From Dendrolimus kikuchii (lineage: Eukaryota; Arthropoda; Insecta; Lepidoptera; Lasiocampidae), in assembly GCA_019925095.2 (NCBI GenBank), contig JAHHIN020000030.1:5067001-5131000 (forward strand): a DNA stretch of 64,000 bases, read 5' to 3'. Position numbers and translations under genes: made by a program. The first letter of the stretch is position 1. Each line of letters begins with the position of its first letter. Shown here in pieces: positions 52,507 to 62,035 of the stretch. The notes beneath the pieces were generated by a model. The model was not told the origin of the DNA. It saw only the letters and a program-made list of their open reading frames with translations, and searched no databases.

Positions 52507-55422
52507 ATGGCGCATGTAGGTAGAAATAAACCACGCTCATTGACTCTGGCGACTTATAACGCCAACGGCCTTCGAAACCAGCGCGACTTGGTCCATGACT
52601 TCCTGGTTACCAATCAAGTAGATATACTACTAGTACAGGAGACCTTCCTGAAACCGAGTAATAGAGATCCAAAGATCTCTAACTATCGGGTCACTAGACA
52701 TGACAGGGTAGGCCGTGGTGGCGGCACCCTGATCTATTTCAGGAGATCCCTACACTGCATGCCTGTAGTCACCCCTCCACTAGAAGGTATGGAGGTATCC
52801 GCCTGCAGACTAGCAATGACTGGCCACCAACCTCTAGTCATAGTCTCAGCATACCTCGCATGCCAAAAAACCCTTATTAAAAAAGACCTAGAAGCCCTAT
52901 TCAACCTAGGCCCGGCTGTTATAATAGCCGGAGATCTGAATTGCAAACACGAGCAGTGGAATTGCAATACCACTAACACCAATGGCAGAGCCCTAATAAA
53001 TATATCAGACAATCTTTTGTTTGATATACTAACGCCCATGACCCCCACAAGATATCCCCCCAACCGCGACTGGGGGACCCCAAACACTCTCGACCTAGCA
53101 TTACTGAGGGGCGTAACTCTTCAGTTCCATTCAATCGAAACGATGGACGATATAGACTCGGACCATCGTCCGGTTATCCTTAGATTAGGACCACAGACAG
53201 ACCAGACATCTGAAACTAGGACCTCTGTGGACTGGTTGAGACTTGGGGACCTCCTCAAGGCAACCAGCTCACAAGACCTGGACCGCATCCCAGATCACAT
53301 CGGGTCCCGCCAAGACACGGAGAGGGCGATCGAAGCCCTCACCAGCCACCTTCAATCCGCAGTGCGGAACTCGTCCAGGCAGGTGCCAGTGGAGGATGAC
53401 CGCCACTTATGCCTGCCGGACGAGGTGAGGGTACTGCTGAGGGAAAAGAGAGCCGCCTCCAGAGCTCATGACAGATATCCCACCGAGGATAACAGAATCC
53501 GACTCCGCGAACTAGAGCGCGAGGTCAAACTACGTATCCGGGAAGTCAGGGAACAACGTTGGGACAGAACGTTGAGGGATATCGAACCAACTCACCAGGC
53601 GTACTGGAAGCTGGCTAGAGCTCTCAAATCAGACACCCTTACTGTCATACCCGCGCTAGAAAGAGCCGACAACACCGAGGCGTTCGATGACGAGGAGAAA
53701 GCCGAGTGCCTTGCTCAGAGTCTAGAGCTTCAATGCTCCCCCACTACGCAAAACGTCGACCAGTCACACCTGACGGAGGTGGACTCCGAGGTCGAACGTA
53801 GATCCTCCTTACCAGCGGAAACCACACTCGACCCGGTCACAGTCGAAGAAGTGCAAGATCTGATCAAGTCTCTCAAACCGCGAAAGGCCCCAGGGACCGA
53901 TGGCATCAACAATCGCGTTTTAAAACTCCTACCCGCCCATCTAATTATAATCCTGGTGAGCATCTTTAATGCCGCCATAACAAACTGCTCCTTCCCCGCG
54001 ATCTGGAAGGAGGCAGATGTCATTGGTATTCACAAGCCGGGAAAACCGGCTAATAAACCGTCCAGCTACCGTCCAATCAGCCTACTAAGCGCACTCAGCA
54101 AGCTTTACGAGAGAGTCATCCTCTCACGACTTAGAGATTTTGCCTTCAGCAAACATCTATTACCTGATGAGCAATTTGGCTTCCGTGCTAGACACTCATG
54201 TGTGCAACAGGTGCACCGCATCACGGAGCACATACTATCTCACTTTGCCCATCGCCCCCGCCCTATAGGAACAGCCGCACTGTTCCTAGACGTAGCAAAA
54301 GCCTTCGACAAGGTCTGGCACAACGGCTTGATTTACAAGTTGTACCAGTTCGGTGTGCCAGACAGACTCGTGCTCATCTTGCGAGACTTCCTCTTAGGCC
54401 GAAGCTTCCGTTTTCGAGTGGAGGGAACGCGCTCGTCCCCTCACCCACTCACAGCCGGTGTACCACAGGGCTCGGCCCTGTCCCCACTACTTTTCACGCT
54501 GTACACCAGCGACATCCCAAAAACTCCAGATGTGGAGTTAGCCCTCTTCGCGGATGACACCGCACTCTATACATCAGATCGCAACCGACAAATGGCTTGC
54601 GTCCGGCTGCAGGCAGCTGTCACAGAGCTAGGCGAATGGTTTCGCAAATGGAGGATAGAGGTAAACCCGGAGAAAAGCGCAGCAATGTTCTTTTCCCCGG
54701 GCACGCTTCGCTCCCCCAAACGCGCTTGCCTTCGCCTAAAAACCATTTCGCTCTACGAACAACAAATTCCCTGGGAAAAGTACACCAAATACCTGGGTGT
54801 CACCCTAGATCGGAACTTGCGCTTCAACGAGCATATCACTATAATCCGAAATAGAGCGCGATTTGTGATGGGTCGTTTAGCACCCATGATAGACAAACGA
54901 AGCAAAATGTCCCTCAGACACAAGCTTACTTTGTATAAAACATGCATCCGCCCGATCATGACATACGCGAGTGTGGTATTCGGCCATGCCAAGCCTGCCC
55001 TTTTAGATAAATTGCAAATCGTGCAAAACAAATTCATGCGCAGAGCCGTCGGTGCTCCCCTCTATATGCGTAACGTCGACCTCCACCGCGATCTGGAGCT
55101 TCCCTCCATCAAAAACTACATTACGTCGCTCTCGCGTAAGTATTTCGATCTCGCGCCGCACCATCGAAATCCACTCGTCGTGTCCGCGTCCGATTATAAG
55201 CCTCGGCGAAAGGCTCTCGTGCGACGACCGCGTAACGTCCTCACGGACAGGGTCGACGTTATCACAAAACGGCTGGCCCGGATCAGCCCGCCCGCGGTTA
55301 GGACGGCAGGCTGGCAGGCACGGACAGACAGACACAGACGGCGGCGTCTCAGGCGCCGCCAATCAAGATCTCTCCACGTCCCTGCGAGGGACGCTAGGAG
55401 ACATAGCCCCCCCACAGGATAG
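52507..55422 (+). CDS. Jockey ORF2: endonuclease and reverse transcriptase
   Basis: 971 residues from ATG. APE-type endonuclease about 12-225: ATYNANGLRNQ, LLVQETFLK (catalytic Glu), IAGDLNCKHEQWN, PNTLDLALL and IDSDHRPVI (about 216-222). RT about 440-740: RKAPGTDGINNRVLK, SYRPISLLSALSKLYERVI, LDVAKAFDKVWH, AGVPQGSALSPLLFT, LFADD (about 680-684), WRIEVNPEKSAAMFF and KYLGVTLDR. The C-terminus is strongly basic (DRHRRRRLRRRQSRS). Every catalytic motif is present and no stop or frameshift interrupts it, so the product may be functional. The 39164-39508 pseudogene is a diverged relative of its last ~115 residues. Confidence 0.92.
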   Translation: MAHVGRNKPRSLTLATYNANGLRNQRDLVHDFLVTNQVDILLVQETFLKPSNRDPKISNYRVTRHDRVGRGGGTLIYFRRSLHCMPVVTPPLEGMEVSACRLAMTGHQPLVIVSAYLACQKTLIKKDLEALFNLGPAVIIAGDLNCKHEQWNCNTTNTNGRALINISDNLLFDILTPMTPTRYPPNRDWGTPNTLDLALLRGVTLQFHSIETMDDIDSDHRPVILRLGPQTDQTSETRTSVDWLRLGDLLKATSSQDLDRIPDHIGSRQDTERAIEALTSHLQSAVRNSSRQVPVEDDRHLCLPDEVRVLLREKRAASRAHDRYPTEDNRIRLRELEREVKLRIREVREQRWDRTLRDIEPTHQAYWKLARALKSDTLTVIPALERADNTEAFDDEEKAECLAQSLELQCSPTTQNVDQSHLTEVDSEVERRSSLPAETTLDPVTVEEVQDLIKSLKPRKAPGTDGINNRVLKLLPAHLIIILVSIFNAAITNCSFPAIWKEADVIGIHKPGKPANKPSSYRPISLLSALSKLYERVILSRLRDFAFSKHLLPDEQFGFRARHSCVQQVHRITEHILSHFAHRPRPIGTAALFLDVAKAFDKVWHNGLIYKLYQFGVPDRLVLILRDFLLGRSFRFRVEGTRSSPHPLTAGVPQGSALSPLLFTLYTSDIPKTPDVELALFADDTALYTSDRNRQMACVRLQAAVTELGEWFRKWRIEVNPEKSAAMFFSPGTLRSPKRACLRLKTISLYEQQIPWEKYTKYLGVTLDRNLRFNEHITIIRNRARFVMGRLAPMIDKRSKMSLRHKLTLYKTCIRPIMTYASVVFGHAKPALLDKLQIVQNKFMRRAVGAPLYMRNVDLHRDLELPSIKNYITSLSRKYFDLAPHHRNPLVVSASDYKPRRKALVRRPRNVLTDRVDVITKRLARISPPAVRTAGWQARTDRHRRRRLRRRQSRSLHVPARDARRHSPPTG

Positions 55423-55434
55423 ACTAGGCGTGTT

Positions 55435-55492
55435 GCTGGGAAGTTTCTTTCGCCGTTTCTTCTCTCCCAGCCATAACACGTTGCGAAACGGC
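55435..55492 (+). promoter_or_regulatory. Two-stem pseudoknot-like fold in Jockey 3'UTR
   Basis: Stem 1 gctggga (55435-55441) with tcccagc (55465-55471); stem 2 gccgtttc (55452-55459, in the loop of stem 1) with gaaacggc (55485-55492). The crossing order is that of an H-type pseudoknot. Both stems are kept with compensating changes at 39573-39630. Likely recognition structure for the RT. Confidence 0.65.
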
Positions 55493-55589
55493 AGTAAGAT
55501 AGCGTAGGCCGCCTCAAACCACCGATCCCGGCCCGCCGGAATCCTTCCCCTCGGGCTTTATATTACCCGTCGCCCGCTCTCAATTAGTG

Positions 55590-55776
55590 CTTTGTCGGTG
55601 ATCTCGATGTGCAGGTTGCATCATAATGTTTTCCTTCACCGTTGTTAGCACGTGGTAGTTGTAACAATATGCACATTAGGTCAGAAACTTGCCTAAGTGG
55701 TGCATGCGTTCCTGTCAGGCTCGAACCCACGCCCTTTGAGTCTGGGACGTGGTTGCTAGCCATTACACTACCACGA
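55590..55776 (-). mobile_element. tRNA-derived SINE, copy 2
   Basis: The minus strand has box A tagtgtaatgg (55770-55760) and box B ggttcgagcc (55727-55718). Same family as 6215-6516; the 3' part is truncated. Confidence 0.8.
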
Positions 55777-56061
55777 CAAGGAAATTAGCGAAATTAATAT
55801 ACTTAAAATCCAAGTCTCGCGTGAACGAAGCGTCGGGCGGAGCTAGTTTAAAATACGATACGAGACTGGTGTTTGCTTTTCATTACGCGCAATGTTTAAA
55901 ATATCAAACATATTATCCTAATAAACCGAGCGATGGATTCAAAAATAATATTTTTACAAGAACCGACCGCTCCTGGACCGCGATTCAACAATATTGAAGA
56001 GCAGAATTTTCCCAAAAGTTTTTGTAAAGTATCATGCTTTATTTTCCTCCTTTATTTATCC
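55777..56061. other. No assignable gene
   Basis: AT-rich with a Helitron-like ggcggagctagt end at about 55834-55845. Otherwise unassigned. Confidence 0.35.
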
Positions 56062-56252
56062 GCGCAGGAACGGAGAAAGAATACTAATTCCCGCAGCTAG
56101 GTGGCCTGTCGTAAGAGGAGACAAAACAACCCATAGTCAGGTAGTAGGGCACTTGCTCGACTGGATGGCTCCACCCCTGGTCTAAAGTATGCCGCCATAA
56201 CAACCTTGAGTTGTGTTCCGGCATTAGTGGCCTGGTTCCAGTCCCATCAAAG
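56062..56252 (+). mobile_element. LINE-tailed SINE, 3' truncated
   Basis: Head at 56062 (cgcgcaggaacggagaaaga); sequence stops after ggttccagtcccatc, then a (GAAA)n-type run. Confidence 0.8.
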
Positions 56253-56305
56253 AAAGAAAGAAAACATTTATTTCTAAAAATGCGACACTTAACAATAATT
56301 TATAA

Positions 56306-56810
56306 TGTTACGAATTGCGGGACTCGAATTAAAATGCCGTTGTAATTATTATAGAGTTCATTAGAACTTATACAAACACGTATAACACAGGTACAAATAT
56401 AACCGAACACAACAAATCCAAAAGTAATACAGAAGGTCGTAATTCAATAAAACGCGCAAAGTCCGTCACTACTAGATTCCCGATTGTCAAGACGTCACGC
56501 CTTGATCGTGGTTCTCGCTTGGCTGCCCCCTCTCCCCATCAGGCCGTCGATTTATACCTCGCAAATTGAAATGTGCCCGTATCGTAGTCGACGTAATCCT
56601 CAACACCTGGCTAATGATTCGGCTGCAAGCGCCATAAACGAGTACAATAAAACAATGGGCTGTTCGCTAGAAACATTGCCAATAAAAATAAGTAAACAAA
56701 AGAAGACGATCATAAAAGAATACAATCAGTTCAAATGCCGACAGGTAATAAAATGTGTTTTTACAGATATGCAGGTGGAATTTGTTTTTGTCGGAACCTA
56801 AGTTGTAACA
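56306..56810 (-). mobile_element. Solo LTR, 505 bp, with 4-bp target duplication
   Basis: Ends tgttac (56306-56311) and gtaaca (56805-56810) are inverted and have TG…CA termini. Flanks are ataa (56302-56305) and ataa (56811-56814). No internal gag/pol follows, so it is the product of LTR-LTR recombination. Orientation inferred from AATAAA-like signals near the 56306 end on the minus strand. Related fragments lie at 30853 and 31751. Confidence 0.75.
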
Positions 56811-56831
56811 ATAATAATCTATATATTAAGA

Positions 56832-57073
56832 CTAGCTGTGCCCGCGACGTCGTCCACGTGGAATTTGCTTTTAAAACCCCCGATTTTGAAACATTCTTTA
56901 TCGGTGCTCCGCTCCTATTGGTCTTAGCATGATGATATATAGCCTATAGTCTTCCTCGATAAATGGGCTATCTAACACTGAAAGAATTTTTCAAATCAAT
57001 ATCAAAGTTGTTCCTGAGATTAGCGCGTTCAATCAAACAAACAAACTCTTCAGCTTTATATATTATGATAAGA
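56832..57073 (-). mobile_element. Helitron family D, complete, 242 bp
   Basis: The minus strand starts TC at 57073 after A and ends gcgggcacagCTAG (56835-56832) before T. Reference copy for 9464-9716, 40568-40804 and 49510-49706. Confidence 0.85.
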
Positions 57074-57089
57074 TTATTAGACTTAGGCA

Positions 57090-57290
57090 TGCTCGCCGAA
57101 GAGTTCCTGGCGTCGCTTCTTCTCTTCAAGTTATAACATGTTGCAAAGCGGTCGTAAATTAGATTAGGCTCCCATAGAGTAAATAATAACCATAAACAAA
57201 GATTCAAAATAAATAATTAAAATGAACAATAATAAAAAGCAAAAAAAAATGCCGCGCTTAAAAGCATTAAAACATAATTTTATAGGTATA
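57090..57290 (+). mobile_element. Penelope-like/Jockey-tail repeat
   Basis: Shares ataacatgttgc.aagcggt and ggctcccatagagtaaataa with 26260-26300 and 40330-40380, then ends with tgccgcgcttaaaa. Stem gaagag/ctcttc at 57098-57103/57122-57127. Confidence 0.5.
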
Positions 57291-57313
57291 AATAATATTA
57301 GAATTTATTGTAA

Positions 57314-57604
57314 TGTGGGCTTCTCCCGCGATTTAAATTCACGCGCGTTTAGTGCTCAGCGCGACGCATAGTAATATCGGAGGCGTCAATGTGCGAGCGT
57401 GGCTCACCGCCGTATGTGCTCGCGCAGCGGCGGTCAAATATCGATGATCCACGACACCGCACCCCAGTCGTACGCTTGCCTCGACAGCGCGTGTGTATTG
57501 TGTTAGGTTATTATTGTTTATATTTGTCGCGAGTTATATAGTTTTAGTTACCGTAAATAAACTAATATAGTGTAGTCAGATTATTTATTGTGTACCAAAC
57601 CCCA
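57314..57604 (+). repeat. 5' LTR
   Basis: Begins tgtgggcttctcccgcg and probably ends in …aaacccca at 57604, just before the PBS. Only 57314-57579 is duplicated in the 3' copy, so either the LTR ends at gtagtca (57578) with a 29-base gap to the PBS, or the 3' LTR has lost its last ~25 bases. AATAAA lies at about 57556-57561. Confidence 0.8.
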
Positions 57605-57607
57605 AAT

Positions 57608-57619
57608 TGGTGACCCCGC
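57608..57619 (+). promoter_or_regulatory. Primer binding site, tRNA-Trp type
   Basis: tggtgaccccgc follows the LTR. tggtgacccc is complementary to the 3' end of insect tRNA-Trp, the primer used by CsRn1-type elements. Confidence 0.7.
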
Positions 57620-57631
57620 ATTGGACATACA

Positions 57632-58540
57632 ATGAGTCATAGTGACAGTAGCAGCGATTCACCTAACGCCGACGCGCACAGGTTAGTTAAACCACGGGAA
57701 GAACATATCACTAAGCGCCGGCCAGATAAGAAAATGTGCGCACCGACCGACGCAGCCGCGTCTACTAACCGGTTGGCGAACTTTAAGGTCCCGCCATTCT
57801 CACCAGAGGATCCGGATTTGTGGTTTGCCTTACTAGAAGCGCAGTTTGACAATTTTGGTATTAAGGACGACGCAGAGCAATTTCGCCAAGCTATTACTAA
57901 CTTAGATATCTGCTACGCGAAGGCAGTTAAAGATGTCATTATCAATCCGCCAAAACAATTGAAATACGAAAAATTAAAATACGAACTCGTGCGACGCCTG
58001 ACAACATCCCACGAAAATAAAGTAAGACAATTGCTAACACATGAAACGCTAGGAGACAGAAAACCATCCCAATTTCTGAGACACCTCCAGGACCTCGCCG
58101 GACTAAATGTACCAGAGGATTTCTTAAAGTCCATTTGGAGCAGCCGCCTGCCGCAGAGTATTCAAACGGTTTTAGCTTCGCAGCCCAGCCATTCCTTAGA
58201 GCAGTTGGCAGACCTGGCAGACAGGATCCAAGAAATCACCGCACCTGGGAATGTGGCCTCAACTTCTTCGGGTTGCCAACCATCTAGCGAGATCGCCGAA
58301 TTACGGAAGATGGTCGAGCATCTCGCCACAAAATTAGACAATCTTACCCACTCTCAGCGTAACCGTGAACGATCTAGACCACGACGCCGTTCCACCTCAC
58401 GCAACAGCAGGAGACGGTCTACTTCTAATTATCGCAAGTACCCTATTTGCTGGTACCACTCTAAGTTTGGTGAACGAGCGCACAAATGCCAGACCCCGTG
58501 CGAATACAAACCTGCGGGAAACTTGAAGGGCAGTCGGTAA
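57632..58540 (+). CDS. Gag of Ty3/gypsy element
   Basis: 302 residues from ATG, forming the particle core that packages element RNA in the cytoplasm. A capsid-like region spans about 45-210 ([20 protein letters not shown], and [20 protein letters not shown]). It is followed by an Arg/Ser-rich stretch (about 245-270). The Cys-His box is [18 protein letters not shown] at residue 273, spacing C-x2-H-x9-C-x3-C instead of CCHC; this CHCC form is the hallmark of CsRn1-like elements. The frame stops at 58538-58540. The last 55 bases overlap pol, which is read in the -1 frame. Confidence 0.9.
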   Translation: MSHSDSSSDSPNADAHRLVKPREEHITKRRPDKKMCAPTDAAASTNRLANFKVPPFSPEDPDLWFALLEAQFDNFGIKDDAEQFRQAITNLDICYAKAVKDVIINPPKQLKYEKLKYELVRRLTTSHENKVRQLLTHETLGDRKPSQFLRHLQDLAGLNVPEDFLKSIWSSRLPQSIQTVLASQPSHSLEQLADLADRIQEITAPGNVASTSSGCQPSSEIAELRKMVEHLATKLDNLTHSQRNRERSRPRRRSTSRNSRRRSTSNYRKYPICWYHSKFGERAHKCQTPCEYKPAGNLKGSR

Positions 58541-61500
58541 TGGCGACGTACGATTGCCCCGCTTCGCCAGGTCGCCTCTTCGTTACTGACCGCGGCTCGA
58601 AAACTCAATTTTTGGTTGATACCGGAAGCGACCTTTGTGTTTTTCCGCGGACATTGCTTCGCGAACGCCACGCAGCCTCTGAATACAAACCGAGCGCAGC
58701 CAACGGTTCCGAAATATACACATACGGTCATGTGCAACTAAACCTAGACTTCGGCCTGAGGCGTACTTTTCGTTGGCAATTTATAGTGGCTGACGTCACA
58801 AAGCCTATAATTGGTGTCGACTTTTTGTGTCATTTTCACTTGGTAGTGGACTGTAAGAATAAAAGACTAGTAATCAATATTACTTCTTTAGCAGCTCCGG
58901 CCGCTTTAGCTTATAATTTAAGTAATGTTTATTCTGTGAAAGTGCCTACGGGAAATTCTTGTTACCACACCTTACTCGCACAGGAATTTTCTGAAATTAC
59001 GCGACCAGCTGGTACACAACGCACGATACCTCACAACACTGTACACTTTATACGCACCACACCTGGTCCACCTACATCATGTGCACCTAGACGTTTAGCC
59101 CCGGACAAACTTAAAATAGCCAAACGAGAATTTGAAGCCATGTTAGCCAATGGCACAGCAAGGCCATCTGAGAGCCCTTGGTCGTCACCGCTGCACTTGG
59201 CGCCGAAAAAAGACAACGGGTGGCGCCCCTGCGGCGATTATCGGCAACTCAACGCTCGCACTATCGTTGATCGATATCCGATTAGACATATCCACGATTT
59301 CACACACAACCTCGCTGGATGTAACATCTTCAGCACAATCGATCTTGTGAAAGCGTATAATCAGATACCGATCAACGAAGACGATATACCAAAGACGGCA
59401 ATCACAACTCCCTTTGGCATGTTTGAATTTCCATTCATGACGTTTGGTCTACGAAATGCAGGTCAGACATTCCAACGCTTCGTAGACGAAATAATGCGTG
59501 GACTTGATTTTGTCTACCCATATTTGGACGATTTTTTAATAGGAAGCCGGGATCAAGCCCAGCACCTAGACCACCTTCGACAAGTCTTCACTAGGCTCAA
59601 GAACTACGGCATGGTGATTAATGTATCCAAATGTGTTTTTGGCGCTTCCGAGGTAACTTTTTTAGGTTATCATGTCTCTAAAAGTGGAACCAAACCTTTG
59701 GATACGAAAGTACGCGCCATACTCGATTACCCCATACCCAAGGACGTCAAGACATTGAGAAGGTTTTTGGGCATGGCAAATTTTTATAGGCGATTTTTGC
59801 CACATGCCGCTCAAACACAGGCACCACTCAATGCCTTACTTAATGGAGCAGTTAAAGGTTCCACACCAATCACCCTAGCTGATGATGCTTTGAAGGCTTT
59901 CTTAGATACAAAAGAAAGCCTTGCCAAGGCAGCTCTTCTGGCACACCCGGATTGCCGATCACAGTTAGCATTGGTGACAGATGCACCGGACAAAGCTGTA
60001 GGAGCTGTTCTACAACAACGTTCCGAAGATGCTTGGCAACCTTTGGCATTTTTCTCCCGAAAACTGAGCCCGTCCCAGCAAAAATACTCTCCGTACGATC
60101 GTGAGCTTCTCGCGATCTACGAAGGTATCAAGTACTTTCGCCATATGTTGGAGGCACGTCATTTTACGGTTTATACGGACCACAAACCTATATCTTTTGC
60201 CTTCCATGAACGGAAGCAAAACTGCTCTCCAAGGCAGTTCAGACATTTGGACTATATTTCCCAATTCACGACCGACATAAGGCATATATCTGGCAAAGAT
60301 AATGTCGTAGCAGATACCTTATCTCGTGTCCATGAACTGAGTAGTCCAATACGCTTGATTGAACTTGCCGAATCTCAAACAGATGATCCGGAATTGGCAC
60401 AGTTCTTATCTGACGGCACATCCCTACGGCTTAAGAAAATGACTTATGCTGGAAGTTCGGTACCTTTGTACTGCGATGTCAGTACCCCGACTTCTAGACC
60501 CTTCGTCACTAAGCCATTCCGGAAACAACTTTTTAATAGTCTACATAGTCTTAACCACCCAGGTCCATCTGCGACTGCAAATTTGATAGCCACAAGATTC
60601 GTTTGGCCTGGGGTTAGAAAGGACTGCAGAGACTGGGCACGTACATGTCTGCCCTGTCAACGCGCAAAGGTCAGTCGACATGTGTCTGCACCAGTAGGTA
60701 CTTTCGATTTACCTCGCGCGCGCTTTAAGCAGGTACACATTGACCTAATAGGTCCCTTGCCCGTTTCGCAGGGATACAAGTATTGCCTCACAGCCATAGA
60801 CCGGTTCACTCGGTGGCCTGAGGTGATGCCAATATCTGATATCACTGCGGAAACAGTAGCAAAGGCCTTAATCTCTGGCTGGATATCCCGATTTGGTTGC
60901 CCCACAGATATCGTCACAGATCGTGGTCGGCAATTCGAATCCACCTTGTTTCAATATCTGTCGAAAATTACCGGATTCCAGCACAAGAGAACAACAGCTT
61001 ACCACCCCGCTTGTAATGGTCTTGTAGAACGTTTCCACAGACAGCTTAAAGCTGCCATCACATGCCACTGCGATCACAATTGGACAGAAGTCTTGCCTTT
61101 TGTACTATTGGGAATCCGTAGTTCATTTAAGGACGATTTGCAGACTTCTTCTGCAGAATTATTGTATGGTGAGCCGTTGAGACTTCCTGGAGAATTTTTC
61201 AACCCGAGCACACCCTGCACATCTGACTTGTCAGATTTTACAGCGCGCTTACGCTCGTTTGCTGAGAAGTTGAAACCAACACCAGCTTCACGTCACAACA
61301 AAGAAAGCATATTTATTTTTAAAGAGTTGGCTACAGCAGAACATGTCTTCCTACGCGAAGACGCTGTGCGAGCCCCTCTTCAGCCTGCTTATACAGGCCC
61401 TCATAAAGTTATCGAGCGAGGTGATAAAGTTTTTAAAATCCTCATCAAAGGCAAACATGTCACTGTCACGATTGACCGCCTTAAACCTGCCTACATCCTT

Positions 61501-61662
61501 ATGGATGATGAAGAAATATCGGACTTTCCAGTTGCTGCATCTCCTTTTCCGTCTTCCGAAAAGACTACACCAACCGACCAAGTCCCTGACGATCAAATAC
61601 TAACACGACAGACTACACGAGCTGGTCGACGTATTCGATTCCCTGATTATTATCGACCCTAA
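58486..61662 (+). CDS. Pol polyprotein of Ty3/gypsy element
   Basis: Frame of 1058 codons, expressed as Gag-Pol by -1 frameshifting at 58516-58522; the ATG at 58486 is therefore probably not used. Order: aspartic protease with FLVDTGSD (residues 45-48 DTGS); RT with [13 protein letters not shown] and YLDD at 346-349; RNase H with [12 protein letters not shown] (about 498); integrase with an HHCC finger (HSLNH, CLPC) and the catalytic triad Asp753, Asp812 and Glu848 (D-x58-D-x35-E). No chromodomain or env was seen. All catalytic residues are present and the frame is intact, so the element may still move. The C-terminal ~100 residues are unassigned. Confidence 0.92.
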   Translation: MPDPVRIQTCGKLEGQSVMATYDCPASPGRLFVTDRGSKTQFLVDTGSDLCVFPRTLLRERHAASEYKPSAANGSEIYTYGHVQLNLDFGLRRTFRWQFIVADVTKPIIGVDFLCHFHLVVDCKNKRLVINITSLAAPAALAYNLSNVYSVKVPTGNSCYHTLLAQEFSEITRPAGTQRTIPHNTVHFIRTTPGPPTSCAPRRLAPDKLKIAKREFEAMLANGTARPSESPWSSPLHLAPKKDNGWRPCGDYRQLNARTIVDRYPIRHIHDFTHNLAGCNIFSTIDLVKAYNQIPINEDDIPKTAITTPFGMFEFPFMTFGLRNAGQTFQRFVDEIMRGLDFVYPYLDDFLIGSRDQAQHLDHLRQVFTRLKNYGMVINVSKCVFGASEVTFLGYHVSKSGTKPLDTKVRAILDYPIPKDVKTLRRFLGMANFYRRFLPHAAQTQAPLNALLNGAVKGSTPITLADDALKAFLDTKESLAKAALLAHPDCRSQLALVTDAPDKAVGAVLQQRSEDAWQPLAFFSRKLSPSQQKYSPYDRELLAIYEGIKYFRHMLEARHFTVYTDHKPISFAFHERKQNCSPRQFRHLDYISQFTTDIRHISGKDNVVADTLSRVHELSSPIRLIELAESQTDDPELAQFLSDGTSLRLKKMTYAGSSVPLYCDVSTPTSRPFVTKPFRKQLFNSLHSLNHPGPSATANLIATRFVWPGVRKDCRDWARTCLPCQRAKVSRHVSAPVGTFDLPRARFKQVHIDLIGPLPVSQGYKYCLTAIDRFTRWPEVMPISDITAETVAKALISGWISRFGCPTDIVTDRGRQFESTLFQYLSKITGFQHKRTTAYHPACNGLVERFHRQLKAAITCHCDHNWTEVLPFVLLGIRSSFKDDLQTSSAELLYGEPLRLPGEFFNPSTPCTSDLSDFTARLRSFAEKLKPTPASRHNKESIFIFKELATAEHVFLREDAVRAPLQPAYTGPHKVIERGDKVFKILIKGKHVTVTIDRLKPAYILMDDEEISDFPVAASPFPSSEKTTPTDQVPDDQILTRQTTRAGRRIRFPDYYRP
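58516..58576 (+). promoter_or_regulatory. -1 ribosomal frameshift signal: slippery site and pseudoknot
   Basis: The heptamer GGGAAAC (58516-58522) lies in gag frame as G GGA AAC, the canonical X XXY YYZ form. After a 5-base spacer, stem 1 pairs gggcagtcg (58528-58536) with cgattgccc (58551-58559), eight Watson-Crick pairs and one G-T. Stem 2 pairs ggcgac (58542-58547, inside loop 1) with gtcgcc (58571-58576). The gag stop codon is in the loop. Slipping one base back joins gag to pol in frame. Confidence 0.8.
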
Positions 61663-61668
61663 CCAGGT

Positions 61669-61684
61669 CTCTGGGGGGGAGTGA
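61669..61684 (+). promoter_or_regulatory. Polypurine tract
   Basis: ggggggagtga directly before the 3' LTR (starts 61685), positioned to prime plus-strand DNA synthesis. Confidence 0.8.
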
Positions 61685-61945
61685 TGTGGGCTTCTCCCGC
61701 GATTTAAATTCACGCGCGTTTAGTGCTCAGCGCGACGCATAGTAATATCGGAGGCGTCAATGTGCGAGCGTGGCTCACCGCCGTATGTGCTCGCGCAGCG
61801 GCGGTCAAATATCGATGATCCACGACACCGCACCCCAGTCGTACGCTTGCCTCGACAGCGCTATTGTGTTAGGTTATTATTGTTTATATTTGTCGCGAGT
61901 TATATAGTTTTAGTTACCGTAAATAAACTAATATAGTGTAGTCAG
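61685..61945 (+). repeat. 3' LTR, probably end-truncated
   Basis: Same sequence as 57314-57579 except for the 5-base indel near 61860. After gtagtcag the text changes to a LINE fragment. Confidence 0.85.
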
Positions 61946-62010
61946 CTTGAGGGCCGTTCAAATCCATCCATCTTTTTTTTGGTCTACCTTTACATCTGTA
62001 CCCATCCACA
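61946..62010 (-). pseudogene. RTE-like LINE scrap
   Basis: The minus strand reads VDGYRCKGRPKKRWMDLNG, matching the GRPKKRW(M)D stretch downstream of GHVERM in RTE-like LINEs. It abuts the LTR, suggesting a deletion joined them. Confidence 0.55.
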
Positions 62011-62035
62011 GGTAAGACACCTATGGTAAATAAAT

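Larger units (their letters stand above)
50440..55600 (+). mobile_element. Apparently intact Jockey-type LINE
   Basis: Two uninterrupted ORFs separated by 38 bases, a GC-rich 5'UTR rich in cgttcg repeats (50470-50560) and a 3'UTR with a two-stem fold. The poly(A) end seen on the relative at 39.9 kb is missing, replaced near 55590 by a tRNA-derived SINE. 5' limit approximate. Confidence 0.8.
57314..61945 (+). mobile_element. Young Ty3/gypsy retrotransposon, CsRn1/Kabuki-like
   Basis: LTR, PBS, gag, pol and LTR in order, with uninterrupted ORFs and no env. LTRs are identical over 57314-57579 and 61685-61945 apart from a 5-base indel (gtgtg, near 57489). The Trp-tRNA-like PBS and the Cys-His-Cys-Cys Gag motif place it with CsRn1/Kabuki elements. 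No matching target duplication: bases before 57314 (tgtaa) and after 61945 (cttga) differ. Confidence 0.9.

Noticed and set aside
58429..58737. Minus-strand frame over the gag/pol junction
   Set aside because: Antisense shadow of overlapping gag and pol.
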